A stretch of DNA of 64,000 bases from positions 50,811,998 through 50,875,997 of the forward strand of contig OX104129.1 in NCBI GenBank assembly GCA_944470555.2. The letters run 5' to 3'. A program made the position numbers and the translations under genes. Position 1 is the stretch's first letter. Each line of letters starts with the position of its first letter. The DNA is from Heterobilharzia americana. Its lineage: Eukaryota > Platyhelminthes > Trematoda > Strigeidida > Schistosomatidae. Shown here piece by piece: positions 1 through 13,200 of this stretch. Under the pieces are notes generated by a model. The model had not been told where the DNA came from. It made no database searches and was given only the letters and a program-made list of their open reading frames with translations.

Positions 1-144
1 GTCTAATTCCCATGTTAGTGAACGTATGGCAGCAAAAAATCGAGAATGAGGATCTGCGACTCCTTGTTCTGGAAAATCTCCCTCGGCGTACAGAAACCAT
101 TTTTCCGCATCGTCCAACCAGCATAACTGGAGTCAGATATTGTT
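1..144 (+). CDS. Possible 3' end of an upstream coding exon (unrecognised)
   Basis: Frame 3 is open from the window edge to a TAG at 142-144 (about 47 residues, with a stretch LENLPRRTETIFPHRPTSIT that has coding-like composition). I do not recognise the protein. No good donor site is seen before the stop, so if real it would be the end of a terminal exon. It could equally be chance, because the stretch is short and cut by the window edge. Confidence 0.2.
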
Positions 145-733
145 AGTCACTGGCTTCATACGGATAAGCTTCGGGGTATGGTCGTACATGGAAAGGATAC
201 ATAAAGGTTATCAAAATGAAATTGATGTACAAGTAAAAAAAAATGGAACAGGTTCACCAATTCAAGATTTGCTCCTGGTCGGGATTTGTTATCACATTGG
301 GCTCACCGATTTAGGAATTGTCCTGGTATGAACTTGACAGGTGTAGAGGCCAATCACCATTTATTCAAACTTCTTATATATCCACGAACACGAGAGCAAG
401 AGAGAACACAACAGCGCAGCCGGATGGAATATTACATTTGCGACGTCGTGTCAAGATACCGATGCGTTCCAACTAACTGGATTGAGGGTCGATTCCGAGC
501 AGCGCAACGTAACACGACAGAGTGCCAAATGGCGAGGATGCTTGACTGTGAGGCTTAAGCCTGGTGAGTCCAGTTAAACTATGAATATCAGCATCAGTGT
601 TGGATCTCGTTGAACCCTAGGCTATTGATTCTGGAGAAACGTGCGATTCTGCAACTTCTTTTAACCATGTTTTCTCTCACATCTCTCTTATTTCAGCTGA
701 ACAACTTCTAATGCTTTACATCCTCTTTTACAG
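145..733. other. Unassigned sequence upstream of the INTS1 gene
   Basis: A 90-codon open frame (286-558) covers part of this stretch, but it shows no recognisable domain and begins without a splice acceptor or an obvious start context. The 370-600 segment is locally richer in GC than its surroundings and may be old repeat DNA. No repeat family could be assigned by eye. Confidence 0.2.
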
Positions 734-973
734 TCATTCCGAAAAACTCTGCGGGGACACAATAGTCGAAGAACCCATCTGCACCAAAGTTTCCGGAAAA
801 AGTTTACAACACCTCGAAATTTATTCAATACCACATCCCGCGTCGGGTACACGAGAACTACCACAGGAGAGTCCGTAGACCTACTGAATCGGAAAAAACC
901 AAAGAACTGGAGCCATTGTGCGAAATCTAGATGCAATCCGGAAGAAATGGAACTATTTGTATTAGCTTGTTAA
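734..973 (+). CDS. Possible terminal exon of an upstream gene (unrecognised, basic C-terminus)
   Basis: A pyrimidine-rich acceptor (ctcttttacag) ends at 733. Directly after it a frame is open for 79 codons to TAA at 971-973. The product is rich in Arg, Lys, His and Thr (for example GHNSRRTHLHQSFRKKF) and ends in MELFVLAC. I do not recognise it. The good acceptor and the continuous frame fit the last exon of a gene whose other exons lie outside the window or were missed. No clear AATAAA was found close downstream. Confidence 0.35.
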   Translation, partial: SFRKTLRGHNSRRTHLHQSFRKKFTTPRNLFNTTSRVGYTRTTTGESVDLLNRKKPKNWSHCAKSRCNPEEMELFVLAC

Positions 974-3384
974 AAGATATTGGATATTGCATTACTGAGC
1001 TACGCTAAAACCTTTAGATTGGACATTGTACTATGAAATCAGTTTTGAACATCTGCGCTAGCAATGAGAGAACACAAGAGAGGTATGTTTTCTGTCATTC
1101 CTTCACTACATATGTCATAAACCCTTTAATTACTATTTCTAATAACGTTTCGGTAGTCATATGAACGTTTGCATTTACTATTAACGTGGTCAAGAGATGC
1201 AGATTTTACATATATCGTCAAATATTGTAATAATAGTTTTTAACGTTGAAATAACGTTTGGGATTTGAGGATAGTAGAAAATCTTCGTTCTAAATAGTTC
1301 ACTCATCAGGCTTTCATGCAACCCTTTCATCTAGTTATATATATATATGCCGCACAACATTTTTTCCCAGATCTGAAGGTTTTGAACACTTGTAAATATT
1401 CATAAAGGAGATTTTGATTTTGAAATCCGGATTTAGCTCTAGTGAAGTGACTACAAGCGTCAAATCGAAATTTCCTGCATGACCTTTCTATCCGGACATC
1501 AATGTGAGAGGTTAGAATTCTTCGATTCATTGATTTAAATTCATTCGCTAAATCAGTAGTGTCGTATTTCTAAATCTATTGTGCAAACGGAACTTGTAAA
1601 CGGTTTAAAAACACCTTGAAGGATGAACGATAACCGTAGAAGTTAAGGTCGATAAACTGTTGTTTAGGTCTACAACAGTTGTTCACTAAGGTTATTGTCG
1701 GGTTCTTTAGATCGTTTTACACATTTGCTTATATGGAAGTTCAGTGGTGTCTCATCTGTTATTATTCTCTACTCATTAGTGAATGTGGCTATAGCTAAGC
1801 TGTTAGGATTCCACGGAATCGTCCCATTTTAACTGGATGAAGTTTAACTATATGGATTATCGACTTTCAGAAATTGAACAAGTGTTTCAACCGCTATCAA
1901 CTCTCTGAAGGTCCCCTGCTTTGTAGACGAAAAACCATTTCCATCCTAGATACACCTGCAACATCGGAAGTGCCTCAGCTTTTGAATATACTTTCTTCAA
2001 CCACTGGGTCTTATGTTGCTGCGGTATATAGATCCTGTCAAACATTAGCTTTGAAAAAAGCCCGTTTCTTCGAAAAAGTTTGCTTCTTTCTTCTCATGCT
2101 CTTAAAACACCACCCCAATCATACTCGTCTTGTCATCATGATAATTAGCGAAGTGCACCTACTTTTCGTTTACTCACCCACTGATGTTACCTTAAATTTC
2201 TTGTTCTGAAGATTTATCAGTTCCCCTTTTTGCTGCAATATCCATTGACATGCAAGTGCCATTTTAGGAGAGTTATAATAAAGAGTTACTTAAGTTCCCT
2301 ACCTTCCTTTTGTTTCCCTTTTGGCTATTAGCTTTACTTAACCACATGAAACAGTTAGGTGCGTGGATGTGCACAACTTCGAGAATTGCAATGATGGCTT
2401 ATAGTAAGACCCTTGGCGTACCTTATCATAAACTAATGTGAACCTTCTTTCGAATTAATTCCTAAAGTAAATCATGCCTTATTCTAGTTGTCGCGTTCTG
2501 CTTCTTTTGCCGAGAAATTGTGTATGAAATCAAGCTTGCATCACAGCGTGAAGAATGCTTAAGATACCCCGTTTTTCCCGGTGACGTACTTAATGTCGCT
2601 AACAAACCAAAGTGAAACAGTTTTTAACAAATTGCGGTCAACCAACCAGGTCTATGTTTTCACCCTTAAATTCCTCCAATTAGTTAGTAGTCGACTAGAG
2701 TTTCCCATCAATAGCTACCCGAAGTTGTTTGCCTAGAAGTCAAATTGTGGTGGAAACGCCAACCTTGTTCAGGAACTTCGTATAACACGAATTAGATTGT
2801 TCACCTTATCCTTGTCGCCATATTTCTTTGGCATCGTTCACCCTATAGATTTCGGGATATTCGAGTTTTCGTGAATTCACTGGAGCACCAAAAACTACTA
2901 GAGCGGAAAGCACATTCCAAGACCAAGATCTAAATGATGCGTTTATTTGCTATCGTTTCGTATTATTCTGCAAGACCGTCCACTTACTTTTCTCATTTAT
3001 ACATTTGTTGACTAATTTAGTAGATAAGTTGTAACAAAAAACATTATCTTCGTTGCAAAAGATTGGGAGTTCGAACACTTAATTTCACAGACGATCCGAC
3101 AACTATTATTGTCATTTACAATATTGTCAATTAGTCGCTTCTTTCCGGTCAGCAATAACTTTGAGCATTGTCTGACAGCGGGTTTTTAAACCAAGCCTAC
3201 TGTTTAAAAAAGTAATTGGAGAACTACTGGGCTTCGATTGCCTGTTTGAACTCAAGTCACAGTCTAAACCTGTATTTTAGCCTGACTGAAATCAGACTAA
3301 AGTTGTTAAAGGCCAATAAGTCTCTTTAAATATATTTAAACCAATATGCAAAACAAATAACCTTACAAGATGCTCTAACTTCAA
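974..3384. other. Intergenic / 5' flanking region of INTS1
   Basis: No protein family, tRNA or mobile element is recognised here apart from the open frame at 1871-2212. The stretch would contain the INTS1 promoter and any 5' UTR exon, but no TATA or initiator call can be supported. Short (TA)n at about 1335-1349. Confidence 0.3.
1871..2212 (+). other. Unassigned open reading frame after a splice-acceptor-like site
   Basis: A frame open from 1871 (after gactttcag) to a TGA just after 2209, about 113 codons. It contains stretches such as SEVPQLLNILSSTTGSY that look like ordinary protein. I cannot match it to INTS1 or any retroelement protein. It may be an exon of an unannotated gene, an old pseudogene or chance. 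Confidence 0.2.
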
Positions 3385-3409
3385 ATGACCAGGAAATTTT
3401 GTAACGATG
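3385..3409 (+). CDS. INTS1: INTS1 exon 1 (inferred start)
   Basis: ATG at 3385 gives eight codons (MTRKFCND) plus one base before a near-consensus donor (gatg|gtgagc). The single spare base fits exactly the two-base entry phase of the next exon. Chosen only on phase, donor quality and position; a different or additional upstream first exon is possible. Confidence 0.4.
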
Positions 3410-6400
3410 GTGAGCACTGATTTGTTTCGCAAGCGACAGGTTAAAGATACTCTGATAATGAGTACTGACAAGCATAAAATTTTGCTCCAAGGTTTCTGCT
3501 GGTTTGCTCCAAAACCTATGGCGTACATGTTTGCAAATAATCACAAAACCGCAAAGTATCGAATATCCCGAGTACTAGTTAAGAAAGATAAGTTAATTAG
3601 ATAGTGAACGTTTATGGCTTGACTTAGCTGCTACGGTTACTATACATGGTGACTTACCATGTGGTGCCAATGCACAGCTTGTTTAGGAGTTAAAAGTGAC
3701 TAAATCAAGACCTGCATTTTGTGCCAGGTTTCATTAGAAGTTGAAGCATTTGATGTTTACTGGTGGATAATTTTCTAAGATTAAATCACAATTGGAATGA
3801 ATGTTATTTGAATTATTGAAAACCACTTGGTTTGAAATAAATATTTCACAACTATTGTTACCTTACAATACCGAGTGATATTTTACTTATTTTCGACTTC
3901 AGCTGCAATCCCATCAGGAGATCTTATTTCATTGGGTACGTTTCTCGCATGCCCTTGTTAAATACTAAAAATTTTAGGAAGCAAATCAAAGAAAGTGTCT
4001 GTTTCACATGGGAACCCTGTAAAAAAGGCTAAAACGCAGTCGGTAGAAGGTAAGACTCAAGTCAATTATGTCAATCACAGTCAATTGCATTTCCATACTT
4101 TTATTTATTCGTCGAACTACTCTGATTTTCAGTTGATCCGTCAGAATTAGTGACTCGAGTGGAGGCAGCTTTGTCTACTAGTGACAATAATTTGGCAGAA
4201 TCTTTAATAATTGCAGCACTGAATCAAATAAAGATTAGTTCTGGTCACGGAACTTTAGCTACTTCTTTAACATCTGGTTCCGATTTCCGTCCAGCTTCTA
4301 GTAGCTCGGGTTCACGGTTACTGGTTGGTGTTTCACTTGGCGTTTTGGTACTAGCACAGGATCATCCGAACCTATTTACTCGTCCTGCTGTTTTGGATCA
4401 GCTTATCTCGATTTTATCTCTTAGTCCAAGAGAGCTTGGAATATCCTTACCATCAACTGCTGTCACCACTATCATGGCACGAGTTCGTGGTCTTCATGTA
4501 AGTTTTTTGCGTACGTCATGGAAGTTAGAACTGAAGATTTCGTGTAGATTGTTCGTTTCTGTTGACCAAACCACTCAGTTTTGTAGTATTTAAGTATTCA
4601 TGCTTGTAAACGTTTACCAAACATTTAGCGAAATCCAGGGAATTTAAATTAATTCCTTCTCAGACTGTTCGCATAAAATTCTGTCCTTGTATTTTGTCTG
4701 TCAATCATTCAGGTGGGTAAAAAGGAATTTATAAAATATTTTTGCTTGCCAGTAAAATAGGTATATCCTTTTTAAAAGCCAATGGTAACAGCAAAGTTGG
4801 TACCGAAAAAATTGGTTGTGGTTTTAGGAATAAAGAACAAAGCCTGCATGGTGTTTCTTTATTAATACTAGGTTTCTCGCACGCTAACTACTCATATGTC
4901 AAAACGTTTGTACAGTTATCTTTATGATGTATTGCTGCATCTAAATCACAAAACTTTTATTTTTATGACAATATTTTTAGCACAATTAAAACTAATGATG
5001 TGTTTCTATATTGCATGCCAGGTTCTTATCGCGAATATACTGTACTTGGCCTTAAGCACTCAAGCTAAATGGCCTTCGAAACTAGTAAAGGTTAGTTTTG
5101 ATATCTCTGAGTTAGTTTTAAATTTCGCTCACTATATTTTGATGACAATAGTTTCAATGCCTGCACGTTATTTAAATCTACATAGTGAGAACTTGTATTA
5201 CTTTCATTCTTCAGGTTTATTTAGAAGACAGTTTGACCAACCGAGTTTGGGTTGACCAAGATGAATGCCGTTTATTCGTGTTGAACTTAGAAACTGCATT
5301 TCCAAAAACTTTCGGTGATCCCCGAGGTTTATTTACAGTACTGTCGTCCAATCAAAATGGATCAGTAGGAGCTAGTCAATCTGGTGGTATCGGTAATTCC
5401 TCAACTTCTGCATCATCAGCAAACGCAGTACTGAATGTATTAGGCTTCACGGGTATTCAGCCGCCACTAGCGTCGAACCCCTCAGCATCAGTTTCGCTCC
5501 ATTGTGATAAAGATGAAATAAGTGATGCAGTTTCAAGTGTCCTGAAAAACCAGTCGAATACAGTTTCCAGAGTAAGTAAGCTGCATATGATCTAGTCATA
5601 TTTTTAGTAGTATATAGATTGAGATTAATCCATTTTTACAGCAAATGATCTTTTATGTTACATGATAAATTGTGATTATTATAAACTACAAAACTATGTA
5701 TTGCAGCATCGATATCAACTGATGAGGATATTTGACTTCATTGGTTAGGTTACTATTTCCTGCGTTGGACACAGAAAAACGAAACGTGTAACTCTTTCTT
5801 AGATTGCTGCTTAAAGTTGTCTAATAAGCGTCTATCTGACACTGACACATGGTATTCATCGTAATTGTTTAATACATGTATAGTATGAAAATTAGTTCTT
5901 CAAATTACTCAATTTTTCATAAAGAAAAGTTGTGCGTAGTTCACACCTAGGAGATTGTTATTCTAAATGTATTGAATGCATATCCTAATGAAGGAATAAT
6001 TTCGTACCTCTGAAATCGTACCAATGAAAAGACAGTTAATACCTCCACCTTTTCTCACTTGAATACACGTATAAAGAAACGTGTCGATGTTGAACAAGTT
6101 CATACAATGTGTAGATTTAAATCTACCTAACTAGGTAAATAGGTTTCATAAATTATGTTCTAATCTCTTGTCGCTTTTCTTACCTAATCTTAGTTTTATA
6201 TATGATCACTTGAACAGCTGCATTTTTTGAAGGGTTATAGATTGATATTTCTCCAATAAAACTGTAGGTATAAAATTCTGATTTTAAACTATGAATTGAC
6301 CCTGTGAAATCCTCAGGTAACGTTATGTTTTGTGTAGTTCTTAGGTTATTACAAAGTAATCACTTTTGAGTTCATCAATGCTATCTCTGGAAATACTGTG

Positions 6401-9400
6401 TTGTGTTTGCAGGTAATATAGAATCTGTCAAAGTTGTCATATTGACTACGTTGATGGGGTGACTGTTTACTTAAAAGTGGCGGCGAAAGGTATCAATAGC
6501 TACCATAGGAACCCTACCTCTAATCCACTGGAGCTGTGGGCCACTGGTTTAGGTAGTTGACTTTCAATCAGTGGGTTAGGGATTGGGACCTCGCTCCACC
6601 TACCGAGGTTTGGACAGCCAGATAGTATCATCAGCACTCACACGATAGGTATGACTCATTTCTCACTGTATGAATCTGCACGTGGTTTCCAATAGAACTT
6701 TAGATTTCAAATCCCCGGTCGCAGAGACACCTGACTTTTCCAAAATAACTGTCATTACCCTAGAATGATGCTATTATTATGAGTCCTTGAGATGGTCTAC
6801 TTAATGCATTTTAAAATAAATAACATTAATTTGTGTCCATAATTTTAATTCAATGGCATATGGAACAGCTAATTCGTTTGAATTCTTCTATCTTATCTTA
6901 AAAGTCCATCAAATCCTAAGGGTCTAGTTAAAAAATTCATTGTAAAACAAAGAAAAACAATCATCCTTTGTTCCTAATTGGCAGGTGATACTCGGTTAGT
7001 GGAATAACTCCTGAAGTTGGAACTATTTTCTCTCTACTGTTAAATTTGGCCTGTATGGCAGTAAAGTGATGATTATATCCCTAAATATAGAAAAGTTTAT
7101 CATACATATCTCAAAGTTTACTGCTAGCTGTACTGATAAGTGTGAAATGGCGCCGCATAAAAAAAATTAATCAACTACTCAGCAATCCACTCTTAAGGAT
7201 TCCTTGGTTTCAGTCAGTTATGATCCACAATATTATTCTTATCTGGAAACTAGTAGATTCACCTTCTCAAACTTTTATGGTTCAGAATGTTCTTCATATT
7301 GGTCTGGTACGCTTGTTTTTCTACAGGTTTTCTGATGCAATACAGTTCGGTTAGTTATTGTTTCGAACCTAACTTTCGCTTCTGTTTGGTTCCAGGTAAT
7401 TCACGGTCCTGAAATAAATACCCATGTTTCACCTCGATTTGAGACCTGTCGTCAAGCTGTAGAGGTTATAATTATCAACACATTAAGAGACGCTCTTGGT
7501 AGAAGAAGTGGAGCTACTCCGTCCACTTCTCAACCAAACACACCAAATTCTAATAATGCACCATCATCCCTCATGTCCTCTTCTCCATCAGCTTCAGTCA
7601 GTGGTGGAGATGCTACACAATTGAAGAATCTTCTCCGTACACTTGGAATGGGAGCTGGTATCGCTGAGATCCGAGGGCTTGTTGCAACAAGGCTGGAACC
7701 ATGGCTAACAGTACGTCCATTCAAGAAACTTTTTGTGTTGATCTAAGTTAATTTTGCATTTTTATGTAGATTAAAATGATGTTCCATCGCTGAATGCACA
7801 ACATATCAGTGTATGAAATCCCAAAAACATTCTGCGTATAACACATTAGTTTTGTTACTGCATTTATTTTGAGGAAATGCGATAAAGGTTTTGGTTTACT
7901 ACATCAAAACCATCATTTTTAGAACCGAATTTCCCACACTTTAGAACGCCAGCAGTCATTTACTACAGCCTAAATAATCCAATACTTCAGGTTACAGCAA
8001 CAAGTTGTAACCATCTGTTAAGTAGTGGGTTTTGTTCTCTCGATGGTCTCCTAACATAGGAATCACCGTAAAATATGTGAGGATCATATCTATGGCATCA
8101 TTACATTACGGATGACTAAAGAAAATTGTGTACGTTTGTTTGAGTAACAAATACATCGGGCAACACTGTCAATTTAAGGAACTGCATTCGAATATATAAA
8201 CCCAAGGTATCCTATCATCACAAGATTCTTCTTTTTTCGACATATAGTAGGTGTAGAACTAGAGCAAGTTGTTGTAACCACGTAACGGAAAACACCATCA
8301 AATGACTACCACAGATCATACACCCACACAACACAGCAGCTCACATAAAAAGGCAAAAATTAAGAATTCAAAGAAATTTATTGTTTGAGAAAAGGCAGAG
8401 AAGTTCGGGATGTAGTTCATTCACCTTATTAATTATTTTCCAAGTTGGTACTAACTTCGTTTTTCTTATCGTTTTCCAGTTGATTAATTTAACAAGGCGC
8501 TAACAGTAAAGTGATAAGTCGAGGTTGATATCTGTTTATTAGTTTATGCATAACCTAAAAGGGTGCCTAACAAATATCATTTTGTGTATTGCGAAAAAGT
8601 TGCTAGGTTTTTTCCAGATGCATTTCATAAAGTTTGAAGTTCTTGGGTCATATCATCGTTAAAACTGAACAGTTACATTCTGAAACTTAGAGGTCTATTG
8701 ACTTTGCTTTCTCGCAAACCATAGTATTTCTACATCCCACCAACCAAAGGAATAACACTCGTTAACTGAAGTCATTATCTGTGCTTTTTGATAATCCATA
8801 TTGATTCCATTCACCTTAAAGTTCGAAGTGTATAGTGTTATTTAACCATCCACTACATAGATCTCCTTGCAACTGATGTAAGGAAGCAATAAAATAATGC
8901 ATTCACCAATTTATTCTAGTTTAATAAAGTCTCAAAATCAATCAATGAATCTTTGATAATCACAATTTTTGTATATACAGCTGAAAGGTTGAAGTTCACT
9001 TTAAAATAAAGCTTGATGCAATGAAATTTGATCCTCATCTGTTTCTCACATTGAAATTGTTCATTCTCGTTGACCACTGTGACGTAACTCAGAAGATACG
9101 ACAAAAAGGATAAGAAATACAGACTTATCCTTACGAATTAATTATCATAAGCTACACTTTACTTGCTGTATTTGGGACACTTTAGTAATCTGTGATAAAA
9201 TGTCACTCTCTTTCTTTTATTTTTTAGAACCCTAAATTACAACTTTATGGTCTGGGTTTGTTTGCATTACTGGCCACTAACTGTCGTTTGGGTGGTTTGT
9301 CTCCACATGATTTGGATTTCATGATTTCAAGCGTATATCGTATTCGCTATAAACTATTAAAACCCAATGTTCAAGTAAGTTTAATCCTGTGTCTGTAAAA

Positions 9401-10194
9401 GGAACTGTCGTCGTTTAGTAGGTAATGTTTCTTTATTATCATGCCTCATCGACACTCATGTTGCAGAATCAGCAATATCAATATTGATAGAATAGTCTGT
9501 TCATGGTACCATTCAATGGGAAAATTCATTGACTCTATGAAGCTATTTCAACTTGACGTGCGGTCGAATAAGCGTTCTTGTCATATTTTACCGAATAACT
9601 TCATAAGTATTCAGAAAACTGCATCCATTTGCACTAATACCAAATTCTTAAAAAGGACTTACAAGCTATAAGTCCAGCGTTTGAACGTTGCTCCAACTAC
9701 TTCCATCTGGGCAGTGGGTAGCATCATAAGTCCTCACGAAACAAGTTTGACTCAGCCCAGTACTTAAACCTGTACCAGGTCGAATTATACTAATCAATAT
9801 TTTATTAAGGATGTCTAGTGTCAACTTCACTTAATACATAAACTTCAGGATCAAAATTTGACCTGATAGAGTTGAATAATTTGAGCATTGGGTAAATGGA
9901 TTATAAATGAAGTATATTTGTAAAATCCCAATGACGTAGAAAAATAAATCTCCGACGTTTCGTGACTTCGTGGAAATCGCTTCTTCAGAGGACAAAACCC
10001 ATACAAGTTATCGCTTGTTTGAATAGTAAACGGTGAAAATCCATTATCAAGCGATAACTTGTATAGGTTTTATCCTCTGAAGAAACGATTTCCACGTAGT
10101 CATGAAACGTCAGAGACTTATTTTTCTACGTCATTGGGATTTTACAAATATATTTCATTTATAATCTCTTGCTACATTGTGAGAATCAAAATTT

Positions 10195-10266
<72 letters not shown>

Positions 10267-13200
10267 ATAAGCAGAAGGTTCATAAAAACTAGTTATACAC
10301 ATTACTATGGAAATATTTCATGTCTCACAGCAGATGCGTAGTCAGACACTAAACTTTATATAAATCTGACTTGGTGCTCAACTTCTTCCAAGACATTTGT
10401 GACTACTAGTGATTGGATGTTTATAAACTGAATTTAATATCTTACACTAAATCCACACTTTTATCAAAAGGTGTGAAACTTGTATCACAATGGTTCCGGA
10501 CTACCCAGTTCGGTGTGTTAGAGAGTGTATACGCTTTCGCAGTTAGATAGACCTGACTATTTAATTTTATAGACAGATAGACAAAAGCAACATAGAATCT
10601 CACACACAAGTCTGTCTACTGAGTGAAAATTTGATCAATGCACCCTCTTTCAGGTCTGAAGCCTGTCTGGTTTCCTTGAGTTCGTTGTTCTTGAGCTTTA
10701 GTAGACGTCGGATAACTAAGGACCCATGAATCTTGAACTTAGTTTCATTGGCGAGCTACTTTATGAGTTCTAATTCAATGAAAAATGCGATTCCTTTACT
10801 GTCAAGTAAAAAAACGAAGTAATCATTCATAAATTTAAATAAATATACTACTATGAACATATACTTATTTAGATGCTCATTCCAGTCAGTATTCTTTTCT
10901 TGTTTTCCTATCTTGATACACTCAGACTGCTTTTCTTGAATGCATCAGCCATTTGGTCAAAGCAGCTCCTATGAACCTTTATTGTATGGTAAATTTAAGC
11001 TCAGCAGCTTCAGAATTACGTTTTATATCAAATGCCAGTGAATCTAGTCAGATAAATCAAAGTATAACTTCTGTTGTCATGAAAGTTGCCGAAACTGTTC
11101 AAGCTCTTAGTACAGAAGGTGGTGGCAGCAGCAGCAGCTTAAACTCCGGTCTTATGTGTCAGCATAATAGTATGAATTCTGCAGGTATTGCAGCAGTCGC
11201 TGCCAATGCATCCAGTGCGTCGAGCAGAGGTACTAGTTCAGCTGGTGTATTATTACCTTTCCTTTATCAACGATTTGGATCACATTGGATTCGTGTAAGT
11301 ATTTTTTGAAAACATTTTTACTTGTGATTTCAACCGGATCAATTAAGTAAACTGATTTTATCGTATTCATTAGAGTTTATCATTCCTGCTGCATTTGATT
11401 TGTTTCGGGAGGAGAGCTAACTTCATGAAAGGTCTAAGTTTTTCTTAGGTTTATATCCGTAGATAAAATTGTATATCAAATATTTCAAGAATTTCTCTCT
11501 GTCAGTAAACTATTCATTTTGTTTCTGTTCTGCGACCGCAAAGTATTTTGATACTTTGAGTATGGTAAGAATCTGCAAACTCACCAAAAATATACATAAC
11601 GACTAAGAGTGAGCATTTGTGAGGAATGTAAAAGACCTCATTCTAATGTCATCTGCCATCAAATCTTCGAATACTGCAAAGTATTTACTTTATTTATTTA
11701 AGTACTTGACAAAACCAATGTGGAATGGCAAGCCAGGTGATCTCTTTCAACCAAGTCAATATTAGGATAGAACCAGGTGTTACTACGTAACAGTCTTAGT
11801 TGCCACACCTCATATCAGTAAAGTAAGCAACAAGGTGGTGAGATGAAAAAGAAAGAAAAAAAGAATAGTCAGTCAAAAGCAGTAGAAAGCGGTAAAAGAG
11901 GGGAAGGAGAAATGAGAAAATTCTGAATTCGGTGTAGCGATCACAATGAAGATAAAGCGTTAGTACACCTACCGTACTAACACCGATTCTGGGCTAGTGT
12001 ACATCTCCCTACATGTCTCAAATCAGTAGTCAAGGACCTTTTTCAGTGGCACCATATTCTAATGTGGCCACCCTGAACCTTTTCCCAACCTACACCCACT
12101 TCAGCCAACATTGCAGGACGAAGTAGACGATGATCTCTTTGATCGAAATGGTGAAAGTTTTCCGGTTCAGTTCAGCCAAGATTTCTTGGTTGTCCATGTG
12201 ACTGTACCCCTGTAACATGGCTCAAACTTGTTACTTCCAACCTGTTGATCACAGGTCGAACCTAACTACCACCTGCCGAAATTTGGACAGCCAGACAGTA
12301 TCACCATTACTCAAACAATAATTGTGGCATGTAACCCAATGGGAAAGCATGCATTTGTTTCCTAAAATGCAATGTGCTTATCAACCATTACTCATTTAGC
12401 TTTTATCCAGCCGCAAACCCAACAGAAGATTGATGATAATTTGCCAATCATTAGTGGACAGAATCTTCATTGGCTTTATGTAAAAGTCATTGGGAACTGT
12501 GGTTCGGATTCAGATTTTAATTTGACAAAAGATTTAGTCGATCTATAAGAATTGTGTTTCCTCATTTGATTGATTTCAAACACTGACAACCTTAATATTT
12601 TCCGTAGTGAAAAAAATTATAGGAGAGATAAATGTGACTAATGTAGGTTCGAGATTACAATGCTCACTCGCCACTTGGCTTTTCTCAGCTTTACTGAAGA
12701 ATAAAATCTGAAACTGAATAAATGTGTTTATCAGGTTACTACTTTCTCATTCGTTCATTGAAACACGTCTGCAAATAACGACTCTCTGTTATGATCATAT
12801 ATTTCGATCTCAAGCAGTTATTCGATCTTGGTTACAGTGATACAATGTGAAGCCTTGTTCTCAGCATAGACATGGTTCTAGACACAGTAAGATGCATTCG
12901 TAGATAGTAGTTGTACATATATTTCCAAGGTGTCCTTTAATGAACATTATCACCGAAGGAATGCCATTGCTATTCAGGCTACCAACTATTTGAAAATACT
13001 TTTTTCTTCAGAATGTAACCTAGAATTTTTTTACATCACTATTTCAAATACTTTCAACTTCTCATAGGGAATCGAAATTGAACCTATAAGGTTTGTATTC
13101 CCAATAGTTAAGTGCAAGTCATCACTAGTTGTGTAAGCAATATGTATATTCACTGTTGTTTATTTTGAGATTATTTATTAGCTGCCGGTTGTAACAGGAA

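Larger units (their letters stand above)
9375..10925 (+). other. INTS1 intron 8
   Basis: Holds the foldback element at about 9895-10155 and the (TA)n tract at 10199-10264. The rest is unassigned. Confidence 0.6.

Noticed and set aside
3292..3604. Overlapping ORFs on both strands upstream of exon 2
   Set aside because: No family resemblance, no splice support. Only the ATG at 3385 with its donor is used, on phase grounds.
7530..7724. Minus-strand ORF of 64 codons
   Set aside because: It is the antisense shadow of INTS1 exon 7.
10059..10292. Open frame ending in a YIYIYI repeat (also at 25623, 34023 and 61994)
   Set aside because: The repeat peptide is simply translated (TA)n, and the rest is foldback or LINE sequence.
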